Assembly: GCA_015680905.1 (NCBI GenBank)
Contig: CM027385.1
Location: 28,931,001 to 28,995,000, forward strand
DNA: 64,000 nucleotides
Source of the DNA: Coptis chinensis
Lineage: Eukaryota > Streptophyta > Magnoliopsida > Ranunculales > Ranunculaceae
Direction: 5' to 3'
Part shown: one piece after another, positions 35,458-47,900 of the stretch
Layout of the letters: the number at the start of each line of letters is the position of its first letter
How positions within the stretch are numbered: the first letter of the stretch is position 1
Position numbers and translations under genes: made by a program
Notes under the pieces: model-generated
What the model was told of the DNA's origin: nothing
The model's input: the letters and a program-made list of their open reading frames with translations, nothing else
Databases searched by the model: none

Positions 35458-35900
35458 GAGATGAGGAAATGAAAGAGAGGAGAGTTTTTAGGACAAGGAA
35501 ACCCGAGAGAAATGAGGTTGACCAGTTAAAAATTTTGGTTTGTCTTAAAACAGAATTCTAACGTTAATAGTTAACTAACCCTCACTTCCTATATTTATTT
35601 AGTAGAGATTTTCAGCACTAACAAAGTTCATTATGAATTGACACCTATTCATAACAAAGTTTATCAATGTAGATATTATTATTATTCAAAATGGGGTAAA
35701 GGTGTTTGAAAATTTATTTACAGATAAAAATACATTGATAAACCCAGTTTAAAAAATGGATACAAATGAATAACATTTTTTTTTTTTCCTGAAACTATAC
35801 ACTCTTGATCGACTTCAGTTTGTACATTTGAAACGCAGGCCTATAACAATCTGAAAATTATCTTATTATGTGCTATGTTTGTTGAATGGAACCAATCGGT
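35458..35900 (-). promoter_or_regulatory. 443 bp SRF/O-fucosyltransferase intergenic spacer
   Basis: Lies between the SRF stop (35901) and the O-fucosyltransferase ATG (35457), both on the minus strand. It must accommodate the SRF 3' end plus the promoter and leader of the downstream gene. It is AT-rich, with a T12 run at about 35778-35789. I cannot fix a TATA box or poly(A) signal with confidence. Confidence 0.45.
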
Positions 35901-38900
35901 TCAGAATGCTGTGTCAAGTATCTCTTGGTCTGGAACTCTGAAGGTAAATCCTGACTCATCATTGGAACGCTTGACAACACTTGCCCTTTGCATTAACCGA
36001 ACTAATGCTTCCACGACTTCGGACATTGGTGGTCGAAACTCTGGCTCAGGCTACACAAGGCATCAACAAAATCGCCATGTGCATTTTAGTTGACGGGGTT
36101 AAAAAATAACAATATATTCTAGACGTACTTATTAGACAATACATTTTTAATAAATAATATTAACAATAAATTATTAAAAAGGTAAGAAAGATGTTACTAG
36201 AACACGAGATACAACATGTCACAGAAACAAGAGAATTGAAGCACACTAAAATAACTTAACCCTCTTGTACTACCTGTGAGGCTATCCTCAATGCCTACTT
36301 TTAAACACTACTACAACTATTATTGTCGCCTAATCCCCACCCCCAGCACCTGTGACTTTAACCTGCTTAGGCCGAGACATGCCAGTGACAAAAGGCACGT
36401 CGAGTGTCATGGGCGTCGGAGGCATGCCAACTACCATTAGTGCCATAAGAAACATGGTATTTCTAGCACGTTACATGTCATTTAGGTTTTGGAAATTGGA
36501 CTGAACCTAGCATATACTAACTGGTATGTATAACAGTTAACAGAAAATAAAATAATGAAAATGAGTAAACTAAGGCTACGGAAAGTCTTTATCATGAGCA
36601 AGAACAAAAAGCATACCTGAATACATTGGGCAATGATGTCAGCAAAACGGGAAAGAGACTTTGCAGGGTACATGCCATTTAGTGAACGGTCAACCATTTT
36701 GGCTAAGGAATCAATATCATGAAGCTGGGGAGTAGCCCAACGAACAAGAGACTGCTCTGATCTTATCCTTGAACTAGTAAATAAAAGAATCGACAGAAAC
36801 AGAAAGATAGACCAACATCAAGAGCTGATGGACAATCCTATAAGCAAGCACTGTAGGCAGGAAGTTTAGACATAACGAAGAGACTACCTGTCCAGTGGTT
36901 TCCGTCCTGTCAATAGCTCTAACATCACTACTCCAAAGCTATACACATCACTTTTTACTGTATAAATTCCAGACATTGCATATTCAGGAGCACTATAACC
37001 AAATGCACCAACCATCTGAGTGGAGACCTGGAGATTTAGAAATGAAGAGTTTTCCTTTCAAGTATCACAATTACGGTAATAGCGGCTTTGAAAGGAGAAA
37101 TCAAAATGCCATCTGCAGCTCAAATATGTATGTCGATTAATGGGTGTTCTACCGTAAGATCTTGAGTTTTATATATTCTTGGACGATTAGGTTTTGCAGT
37201 AGCTATGACTGTTTAAACAATGTAATCTGCGGTACAGATGGAACAAAAGTTGCAAGAGAACCACATGTTAAACAATTTGCAGATGGATTTACCGGTCGTT
37301 CAGCGTTTGGTGTTAGTGCAGCAAAAGCACAATCAGATAAGTGGGGGTTCAGCTCTTCATCAAGTAAAATATTTGCCGATTTGAAGTTTCTATGTACAAC
37401 AGAAGGCAAGCACACTTCATGCAAATGCCTGAAAAGAGAAAATCCAAACTTTAGAGATAGAGTGTAATTGCGTACAAAAATTGAGATGAGAGAAATAAAT
37501 TCCATAACAAACTTACTCCAGAGCTCTAGCAGAGCCAAGTGCTACTCTAACTCGAGCATTCCATGTTAGTGGTTTGCTACTATATTCATTGAAGTGCAAA
37601 GCATCATGCAGAGTTCCACCTCCAATATATTCATAAACAAGAAGGCGTTGCCCATGCTCTGCACAATAACCCACAAGAGTAACAATATTTGGGTGCCTCA
37701 GGCGTGACATGTTTGAAACAGCCTCGAGAAAATTATCTTCTTCTTGTAGTGAAGCTGCTGCACTGTCGATCTTCTTAATGGCCAAAATCTACAACACTCA
37801 TAAACAATGAATAGTTTCTTTAGGTAACAGATTATGTATATGGAGAAACTGTGAAAAGGAGATCCAAGAGTACTAGGACACAATGCACATAGTAGAATAG
37901 TTGATTACCCACGCCACTCTGATTTTTCAACAAAACTAGAACACAGTTCATTGGATGTAGCTCCAAGCATATTGTATTGGTTGAACTTTTTAGGCAGTTC
38001 CTATAATTTTCTTGTATATGGATGTGTGACTGTGAGAGAACGCCATTAGTAATTAATCTGTATATTCTTTCTCTTCTTCTTCTTCTCATATTCAATAGCT
38101 AAATTATAATTTTAATTCTTGTCCAATGTGTTGGGGTTTATACCAATACCAATCGATTCCCCCACTACACAGATGACTTGTATTTGAACACAATTCAACT
38201 CCAAACAAATTCTAAATATCAACTACAACCTATGCTAACATGCCCAACTCTCTAAACAACTATTAACAACAGATATTAATGTAAAGCAGAATTAAACGCA
38301 TACCACAACACAAAGATATACCGTGGTTCGGTCAATGGTGTCTACTTCTACAAGAGCTAGTTCTTTATAAAGTAGGAAGGACGATTACAATCTTTCCTTT
38401 TAGTCTTTCACCTTACTAGATCATTCTTATCTCTTTACAGGATTGTCTCTCTGTAAAGGTTATCTCTCAATCTTGATAGCTTTCAAGATTGGGTTTTCTC
38501 TGACTTTTGTGCTGCCTCTCGTGTGTTTGGTTTTGCCAAAAACCCAAACATATAGTGCCAAACTCGCGATTCTGCAAAAACAGAATCCTGCCAAATTAGG
38601 CATGGGCACGGGGCGCGCTCCGAATTGTGCTGCAACACGCGCGGGGTGCGCTCTTGCCTTGGACGATGTTCAGGCGCTTGAGTGCGTGGCGCGCTTCTGA
38701 TTTGTCTGTCGAGGGCGCGGGATGCACTCTTGCCTTGGACGATGTCCAGAAGCTTGAGCGCGGGGCGCACTCTGTCTTCTCCACACAAGCTGAACTGATT
38801 TCTCTCCTTCTCCTCATGTGAGGGATAACTCCAACAATCTTACCCTCCCGAACAGTGAGGGGGGATATCTCCATGCAATTTCCAAATCAACAGGAAGAGT

Positions 38901-41900
38901 CTGCTACCATTCCGGCGGTAGCACAGCAAACATCAAACTTACCTTTCGGTAAGACTTTGGTCATCATATCCGACCCGTTCTTGTCGGTATGGATCTTCTC
39001 GATACACAAATGTTTGTTTTCGAGTACTTCTCTAATCCAATGATAACGACGCGTGTATGTGCTTGGATCTAGAATGAAAACTTCGGATTCTTGCTCAAAT
39101 GGATGGCGCCTCGACCATCACATAAAACTACAAATTGTTTCTACTTTAGCCCTAGTTCGTCGAAGAACCTCTTCATCCATAGCATCTCTTTGCAACACTC
39201 AATGGCTGCAATATACTCGGCTTCTGTAGTGGAGATGGCAACACACTTTTGCAACTTTGATTGCCTAGAAACTGCTCCCCCTGCAAAAGTAACCAAATAA
39301 CCGGAGGTGGACTTCATCGAGTCAACATCACCTGCCATGTCTGCATCAGTATAGCATTCAAGTAAGGGCTTACTTCCACCAAAACACAAACACAATTTGA
39401 AAGTGCCCTTGAGATATCTCAATATCCACTTAACACCTTCAAAATGCTTCTTATCCGGATTTGACAGAAAACGGCTTACAACACCAACAGCGAAAGCAAT
39501 ATCCGGTCTTGTACACATCATTGCATACATCAAGCTACCCACTGCGGATGCATAAAGAATCTTTTCCATCTGACTCTGCTCATGCTCACCCTTTGGACAC
39601 ATCTCTTTGCTCATGCGGAACTGGTCACCAAGCGGACAACTGACTAGCTTCACTTAATCCATGTTGAATCTCTTCAACACCTTCTCAATGTAGTTTTCTT
39701 GAGAAAGCCACAACTTCCCACTCTTTTTGTCACGAGTGATCCACATCCCAAGTATCTGCTTTGCTTGACCCAAATCATTTATCTCAAAGGACTTACTCAA
39801 GTCTTTCTTCAGCTTGAAAATCTTGTTGATGTTTGGGTCAACTATTAACATATCATCCACATACAACAATAGCACTATGAAATCCCCATTTGGAAATCTT
39901 TGAACAAACACACAATGATCGGAAACAGACTTCTTGTATCCTTGCTTCGCCATAAAGGAATCAAACTTTATGTACCACTGTCCCGGTGCCTGCTTCAACC
40001 CATACAAACTTTTTATCAGCTTGAATACTAAGTGCTCCTTGCCTTTGACCTCAAACCCCTCTAGCTGGTCTATGTAGACATCTTCTTCGAGGTCTCCATG
40101 AAAAAAGGTTGTTTTAACATCTAGCTGCTTAATGTCTAGGTTCATACTTGCTTCAACCCATACAAACTTTTTATCAGCTTGAATACTAAGTGCTCCTTGC
40201 CTTTGACCTCAAACCCCTCTGGCTGGTCCATGTAGACATCTTCTTCGAGGTCTCCATGAAAAAAGGTTGTTTTAACATCTAACTGCTTAATCTCTAGGTT
40301 CATACTTGCGGTCATACCCAATACCACCCGAATAGAAGTCATCTTCACTACAGGAGAGAAAATCTCATCAAAATCAATCCCTTTCCTTTGACCAAATCCC
40401 TTCACAACAAGGCGAGCTTTGTGCCTTGGGTGAGGATTGTTCTCCTCATGCTTGACTTTGTATATCCACTTATTTTTGAGAATTTTTCGTCCTTGCGGTT
40501 TCTCAACTAACTCATAAGTATGATTCTTATGCAAAGAATCAATCTCGGGTCATGCATGGCCTTCAACTACTTTTCTTTGTCTGTACCTTCAAGTGCCTAT
40601 TGATAGTACATAGGTTCTCCACCATCCGAACATACGTATGTGGTGGATACCTAGTTGAAGCTAATCTCTCTCTATTTGACCTCTTTGCCCCATCTGGCGG
40701 TGCAGTGCCGGGAGAGGATGCACTTACGCTTGCTCGGTGGTGGTTCATGCATTTTATCGCATCTTCTATTCCAATAGGTTTCTATCTCATCACGAAGCAA
40801 TAGGATTTTCATCGTGAGCTTCAAACTCATGGTTCTACACATTCTCAATCCTTATACGTTTACGGTAGGAACTTCGGTTCGAATCAACAAGATCATTGGT
40901 GAAAGCTTGTAGCTTTCACCCTCCTCAAAGTCTGCTATGGTTTGGTCTTCTATGAACACAACATCTCGACTTCGGATTACCTTCTTGTTAATCGGATCAT
41001 AGAGTTTGTAACCAAACTTTTCATCTCCATAACTTCGAGGAAAAATGCACTACTTGGCTTTGTCATCAAGCTTGAATCTCTCATCCTTCGAAATATGCAC
41101 AAATGCCCCGCACCCAAATACCACCAGTATCCATAATCAACATCTCGCCGACCATACTCTCCGGATAATCACTATTCGGAGGCTTTGTGGCGATAAATTG
41201 ATCACATGCACGGCACAGACGCATTCTTCTACCAAGATGGGTTCTAGGTAGCTTAGAGTGAGATAGCATGCATCATCATCCTCTATAATGGTGCGGTTCA
41301 TTCTCGCTATTCCATTCTCATTTGTGGTGTCTTGAGAACGGTTTGCTCATACGAATCTCATGACTCGCAATACTCTTCAAACAGCCCAATGATGTCACTC
41401 CCCCATTATCTGAGCGAATACACTTCAACAATTTCCCAGTTTTTCTTTCCACCATGCTGTGGAATTTCTCAAACACGTCAAGTAATTCATCCTTGGTCTT
41501 TAGACTATAGGCCCATATCTTTCTTGACACATCATCAATGAAGGTCACAAAGTATTAAACTCTCCCATGGGACTTCACTTTTATAGGACCACATAAGTCG
41601 TATTGCACTAGTTGAGGACATTGTCCTTTCTATGAGACGGGAATCTTTGGAAAGACACCATGTGTTGTTTTCTACCAAATAGTGAGTACATGTATTTAAA
41701 TGTGTACCTTTGATGTCTGGGAAGGCCTTTTGCTTAGCAAGAACTTCCATCCCTTTTATGCCCATATGACACGATCGCTTGTGCCCGCGGTTCGGAAGCT
41801 TCTTCTTCTTTCACAGATTCACCTCGCTTTTACACAAACTAGCCCGTGTTTTGTAAAGAGAGCAAGTTTTCTTTCTCTCGCTACGCTCAATGGAACCTCG

Positions 41901-44900
41901 CTTTCGTTTCCATACCCCGTTATCAAACGAGTTTACAAAGTCATCGTCATCTAACTTCCCAGCCAAAATTAGGTTTAACCGTATGTCAGGGACATGTCTT
42001 ACATCCTTAACTGTCAAGGTGTAGCCGACATTGGTTTCTACATGAACATCACCAATGCCTATAATCTTCGAGACGCCACTGTTACCCATCTTCACTTCAC
42101 CATATTCACCACCACTGTAAGTAGTGAAGAATTCTATCGCGATTGTGACGTGATAGGATGCTCCTATATCTATCACCCACTCGTATCGACATGAGGTATT
42201 AAGGCAAAGACACACCACCTGACCGACACAATTCGGTAGGTCGCCGACTAGTGCGGTAGTATCCCTACGTGTTTCGTTCCTCTCGCACCATGTCTTTATG
42301 TACGGTTATTTTTTTTCGTCCCTCTTTAGTGTTCTTCACTCATATCCGAAGTGGCCCTTGGTAGCCACAATAGTAACATTGTCTCGCGCTTAGGAGTTCT
42401 AGCTTCACTCCTAGATTTACTGGCCATCACCTCTACAGAGCGAGATGGTTTTGTATCTACATCTCCCCCTTTCTCATGATGACAAGGATCTCGAAATGAG
42501 GAGCCTTTTGAACTCTTTCTAGTCTCCTCATTCAACAAAGACGCGGTAGCCATCTCCATGGCAGCGATTCCATCCTTGGCGCTCCCCGTAGAAAGGCGCT
42601 AATGTCTCCCAACTTTCGGGTAGAGCCTAAAAAGAAACAAAGCCTCAACTTTGTCTCCTAAATTAATCTTCATCAAATGATCGATTGATGGTATTACGTA
42701 ATTCGTTAAGATGCTCGGACATTGAAGAACCTTCTTGGTACTTGCCGTGTCGGCAAACTTCTTAACGACCCAAAGACTTTGTTTCCACGGAGCTTTCTCT
42801 CATAAAGGTCTTCGAATTTCTTCCACAAGCCAAAAGTTGTAGTCTCTTGGGATACATGGTGAAAGACACTGTCGTCAATCCATTGTCGAATGTACCCAAT
42901 TGTTTTTCTGTCAAGCTTGCTCCACTCAGCCGCAGCAACCGTTTCTAGTCTTTCTCCTCCATTCTCAATGGGTTGTGCCAAGTCCTTGCAATAAAGCAAG
43001 TCTTCCATCTTGGCTTTCCAAATGGTGTAGTTCTTTCTATTCAGACTCATCATGCGAGTGTTCATGGAATGGTCCATTTCTACAAATTATTTAAACTCAA
43101 ATCTTCTCTTAGGAATTTTGTCAAACACCTTCCAACCAAGATTTGAATAACACCCTAGGCTAATTTAACCAAGGCTCTGATATCACTGGGTTTATACCAA
43201 TACCAATCGATTTCCCCACTACACAGATAACTTGTATTTGAACACAATTCAACTCCAGACAAATTTTAAATATCAACTACAACCTATGCTAACATGTCAA
43301 ACTCTCTAAACAACTATTAACAACAGATAATAATGTAAAACATAATTAAACGCATACCACAACACAAAGATATACCGTGGTTCAGCCAATAGTGTCTACT
43401 TCCACAAGAGCTAGTTCTTTATAAAGTGGGAAGGAAGATTACAATCTCTCCTTTCAGTCTCTCACCTTACTAGATCACTCTTATCTCTTTCTGGGGTTGT
43501 CTCCGTAAAGGTTATCTCTCAATCTTGATAGCTTTCAAGATTGGATTTTTCTCGACTTTTGTCTTTGCGCCTACCGTGTGTTTGGTTTTGCCAAAAACCC
43601 AAACATATAATATCAAACTCGTGATTCCGCAAAAACATAATCCTGCCAAATTAGGCATAGGCGCGGGGCTATTTCGAATATCAGACCGCGAGTGAAGGTG
43701 GGCTCTTTCTTGCTTGGACGATGTCCGGTGGCTTGGTGGCGTGGTAACTTCTAATTTAATGCGTCGGTGGCGGGGTGCGCTCTTGCCTTGGACGATGTCC
43801 AGAAGCTTGAGCGCAGGGCGCGCTTTAGAATGGCTTTGTGGAGGGCGCGGGGCACGCTATGTCTTCTCCACACAAGCTGAACTGATTTCTCTCCTTCTCC
43901 TCATGTGAGGGATAACTCCAACACAATGGCATATCTCCCAAATATATCATATCTAAGCCACAATCAAAAGCATGAAAATTGGCCAAGAAGAAAAAAGCTG
44001 CAAGGAATAATACAAATGGGCTTTTACAGGCCCGCTAGACTATTTAGAAGCATGCTTCTGATGAGAGATTTCAAGACTGTGACATGGTCAAATTTTTGGC
44101 ACTTATCGTGTTCCAAAATGTTCCAAAAACCACTTGAGCCCTCCCACCACCGACCATAGTCAAGATGAACACAGCTGACGTAAAAATGAACAAGGATAAA
44201 TGGAAGCCCAAACGATGAGTTGGAACCTAAACGATGATTATCTGTGCTCCAACTCATCGTTTGAGCTTAACCACACCACTTCTGATGATCCTACAGTCCC
44301 TACTAAACATTTTGTTAACTGCAACGTCCATGAGTGAGTGTAGCAATTGTAAAAAATTTGAAAGTTTGCTCTATTTTAGGGTAAACTAGAAGTCCGTTGC
44401 ACTGCTTTTAAAATCTTTAAAAGTTCAATTTATTTCTAGGTAATTACTCCTTTAATTTATAATTTTAAATTTGTTTTACAACCAGACAAGCTACAAATTA
44501 ACCATGCTAACTCATTTCCACTTAGTACCTTATAATGCTCATGTGAAAGAGAAACCCCTTTAATTAACTTCAGTAACAGAAATGAAATTGTGGATTGATT
44601 GTGACGTGAAAAACTAAAGGAATTTAATTTTAGTTTGTCTATCTAAATGTATGTCATTAGTGAATGCGTTGATCACCTTTCCATTAGGATACTCTGCTCG
44701 GTAAACACGACCAAGAGAACCTTCACCAACAAGAGATTCCTGACTGAAGTTGTTTGTTGCTATCTGAAGAGATGCAACAGTATGCGGTGTAGCAGTAATA
44801 GGGGCTTTTGGTCTCCTTCCAGAACTATTCATCCGTACTCTCTCACCGATCAAATTTTCTGCAGGTAGGGATTTCATATCTGTCACAGAAGTTGTACTTC

Positions 44901-47900
44901 TGATGGATTGATTTTGCATCTCTGTGCTGCCTCCTACAATAATAAGTGGAACATCACGGAGGCTATCAAAACTCTTGACAAGAGCTTTCATAATCATGAA
45001 ACGATACAAAGTCCAGCAGCATATGAACAGAAAAGTAAGTAGTATTAATGTAAAAATTGCTCACAACATATAATTAGCATATGATTTCTCAGAATTCACT
45101 TGAGTTTTGATAATGATACGTAATTCACCATCAAAAAGATATTGATGTGTAATTGTGTATTGTAATTGCATGGACCTTACAACTAAAACCTAAGATGCCT
45201 TTCTAAAGCTTAGAAAGGAGAAAGAAAAACTCAGTCATGCTTACAAACTCGTTTTCGGGTTAAATTTTTCATGATTTCACGTGTAAAAGTGTATCACCCG
45301 ATACATGATGTATCGCGTATCGTATTGTATTGTATGACACGCTACATATATCGTGCTATGATTAAATATTTCTATACACTATTGTGATATGTATCATCTT
45401 GCTTTTGATACGATACATAACGTGTATCGTACGATATTGACAACTATGTAGGTCGTTGTGTCAGACACCGACATGTGTATCCGTGTCAATGCGAGTTAGG
45501 TTTAAAATGTCGATTGACAATCAACTACCATAAACCCTACCATTCGACGTAGAAGACCAGGGGGAAAGGGAAATACTGGATTGACAAATCACTTAGGACT
45601 ACAATACCAAATTGAGGAAAACTACCTTTAGCATCAACAACTGGAAGAGTTGTCAAGGTTCTTGCACCCATCCCGTTCTCATTCTTACCTTTTGTTAGCT
45701 TTCGAAGACAAAAGACAAGAGCAAGAGCTACACAGAGAACAACAAATATGGAACCCAGAGCAATACCCACAATATGGCCCGCTTTCAACCCGTTATTACT
45801 TTGATGGTCCGATTGAGAACCTTGGGTTTCATTTTTGTTTGACCCTGTAAGATCGTCATTATGAGAATTACTGGGAGGAGGTGAGGTATACAGAGGCAGA
45901 GGAGGAGCAGGACCATTGTCGAAGGAATTTCCCTCATATCTGTTTTATTGTGACCATCAAGTGAAAACAAATAAAGAACTGAATAATAAGAAAAATCTTA
46001 GTGATGCTTGAAAGAAATCTCAACAGCTTACCGAAAATTTGGGATTGAACTGATATTTGGTGAAATCCATCCACTAAAATGGTTGTTTGCAATATTTCTG
46101 TGAAATTTCAGTTTGTCAAAATAAGATGCAGTAGTTGAAAGCAGTAACCAAGAACATAAGCGAAACTTAAAACTCACAGTTCGGTTAGAGGTAGATCAGA
46201 AAGAACATTAACTGAACCTGTTAATTGGTTATTTTGCAAATAGCTGCAAGAACTTAATAAATCAGAACTAGTTCAAAAGTTAAAAACAAAAAACAAAAGC
46301 AAAAACAAAAGATGATTGGAAACTCACAGACTAGAAAGGTTGGACAAGGAGCTAAAGGAATTAGAAAGTTCTCCAGAGAAGTTGTTGAAAGAGAGATCCC
46401 TGTAATACATAAATGTCGTAAGCATCCTTAAAGCCTCTGGAAACGCAATGAGGAACAGTTATGGTTTGATTGATGGGAAATACTAATGAAAAATCTTTTG
46501 AAAACTAACACTTGACCATACATGTACCTGCGTTAGATGAATTTTTCAGCAGGACGTTCAGCCCCCTTACAAGATTTTTATTCGTAAGCCACACTGACTA
46601 GATTGAGATGCAGGCAATATATGGAATTCTAAAATATTTGTTGCACTATGGATGCTAATACCTACCTATACTCCAGATAGTGTATAAAAGGTTTTATATG
46701 TCATACAAGAGAACAAGAAGTTATCGAACTATCTCATCGGACATTTAGTAAGTTTTATTTTCATATATAAATTTCTTTTCCTAAAAGCTGTAGGTATGTT
46801 TGGTGCACATCTGAGTCACTGAAAATATGACCCCGTTGGAAAAAAAAAAAAAATGTATGCACTCCTGTAGCCTTCTGTCAGTGACTTATCACACACTTTC
46901 TACATTTCCCATTCTCATGCAGGACATGTAAACAGAAGTACACACATATAATAGCTTGTAAGAACCCTCATCATTGTATATTAGTATCCTCAGTCAACTG
47001 ACTGCCTTATGCAACAATTGGTGGGACTATTGCAAAGAGAAACATCCCCTAGCATCAAAGTGTTGAGATATATGAATAGCAGTATACTACATTATGGGTT
47101 TTAGTCCCATATTGAGTATGTAGGAGTTATAGTATGTGTTGTCTCCTTATTTAAGGAGAGTGAATCCCTATCTAATATTATTCAAGAATAATAATATTTT
47201 CTCCTTTCCATAATTCTACATGGTATCGGAGCGAGTTCTAATTATTTCCTTATTTGGACTGATTCACGCCGCCGCTCTCTCTGTTTTCTCTCTTATTTGA
47301 TGAACGACGTACATCTCTGTTTCTCCGGTAACGTTGTTCTGATCGCAACCTAAGCTTCCACGTTTTTCTTTTCAGTTTTTTCCTTTTTATAACCAGTCGC
47401 GAGATGCGATAGATGTTGATTTGAATCTCAGACCTATTTATTATTTTTTTGAGGTAATATTTTTTAATCGAGATGGCTACTGGTAATGTGTCTACTATCT
47501 CGACTGTTACTTCGGTTGGAACAGGTGAAGATGTCCAGTCTTTCTACCATGTTCATGATAATCTGAATCTAAAAATTACCTCACAACTATTAAATGGCTC
47601 GAACTATGTTCGATGGGCACAATCTGTAAAACTATTTGTTGGAAGCCGTGGAAAGATAGGATTTCTTCTGGGCACAAAAAATGCACTTGCAGAAACTGAT
47701 ATGCAGTATGCTAAGTGGTTCTCAGATGATTATAAGGTGAGGACTTGGTTGATTAATTCTATGCAACCATCGATTTCTACTGGCTATTTGTTTACAGACA
47801 CTGCATATCTTATTTGGGAATCTCTTCGTACAGTATATTCTCAGAGACAAAATAATGCAAGGAGTTTCCAACTTTCCAATGAGATTGGAAATTTCAAACA

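Larger units (their letters stand above)
38129..43923 (-). mobile_element. Ty1/copia retrotransposon in SRF intron 11 (sense)
   Basis: Bounded by TGTTGG...CCAACA ends with perfect 5 bp duplications CAATG (38124-38128 and 43924-43928). The gene order on the minus strand is gag, protease, integrase, RT, RNase H, the copia order. A PBS on the minus strand reads TGATATCAGAGCC at about 43182-43170. LTRs are 38129-38836 (3') and about 43186-43923 (5'). The element lies in the same orientation as SRF, within intron 11 (37789-44676), so its LTRs could offer polyadenylation sites to the host transcript. Coding damage makes it non-autonomous. Confidence 0.93.

Noticed and set aside
35875-36093. Plus-strand ORF of 72 codons
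   Set aside because: Antisense of the last SRF exon, which ends with the SRF stop codon at 35901.
38483-38874. GC-rich overlapping ORFs at 38443-38874
   Set aside because: They lie in the copia LTR, and matching repeats occur in the other LTR near 43714; no protein domain.
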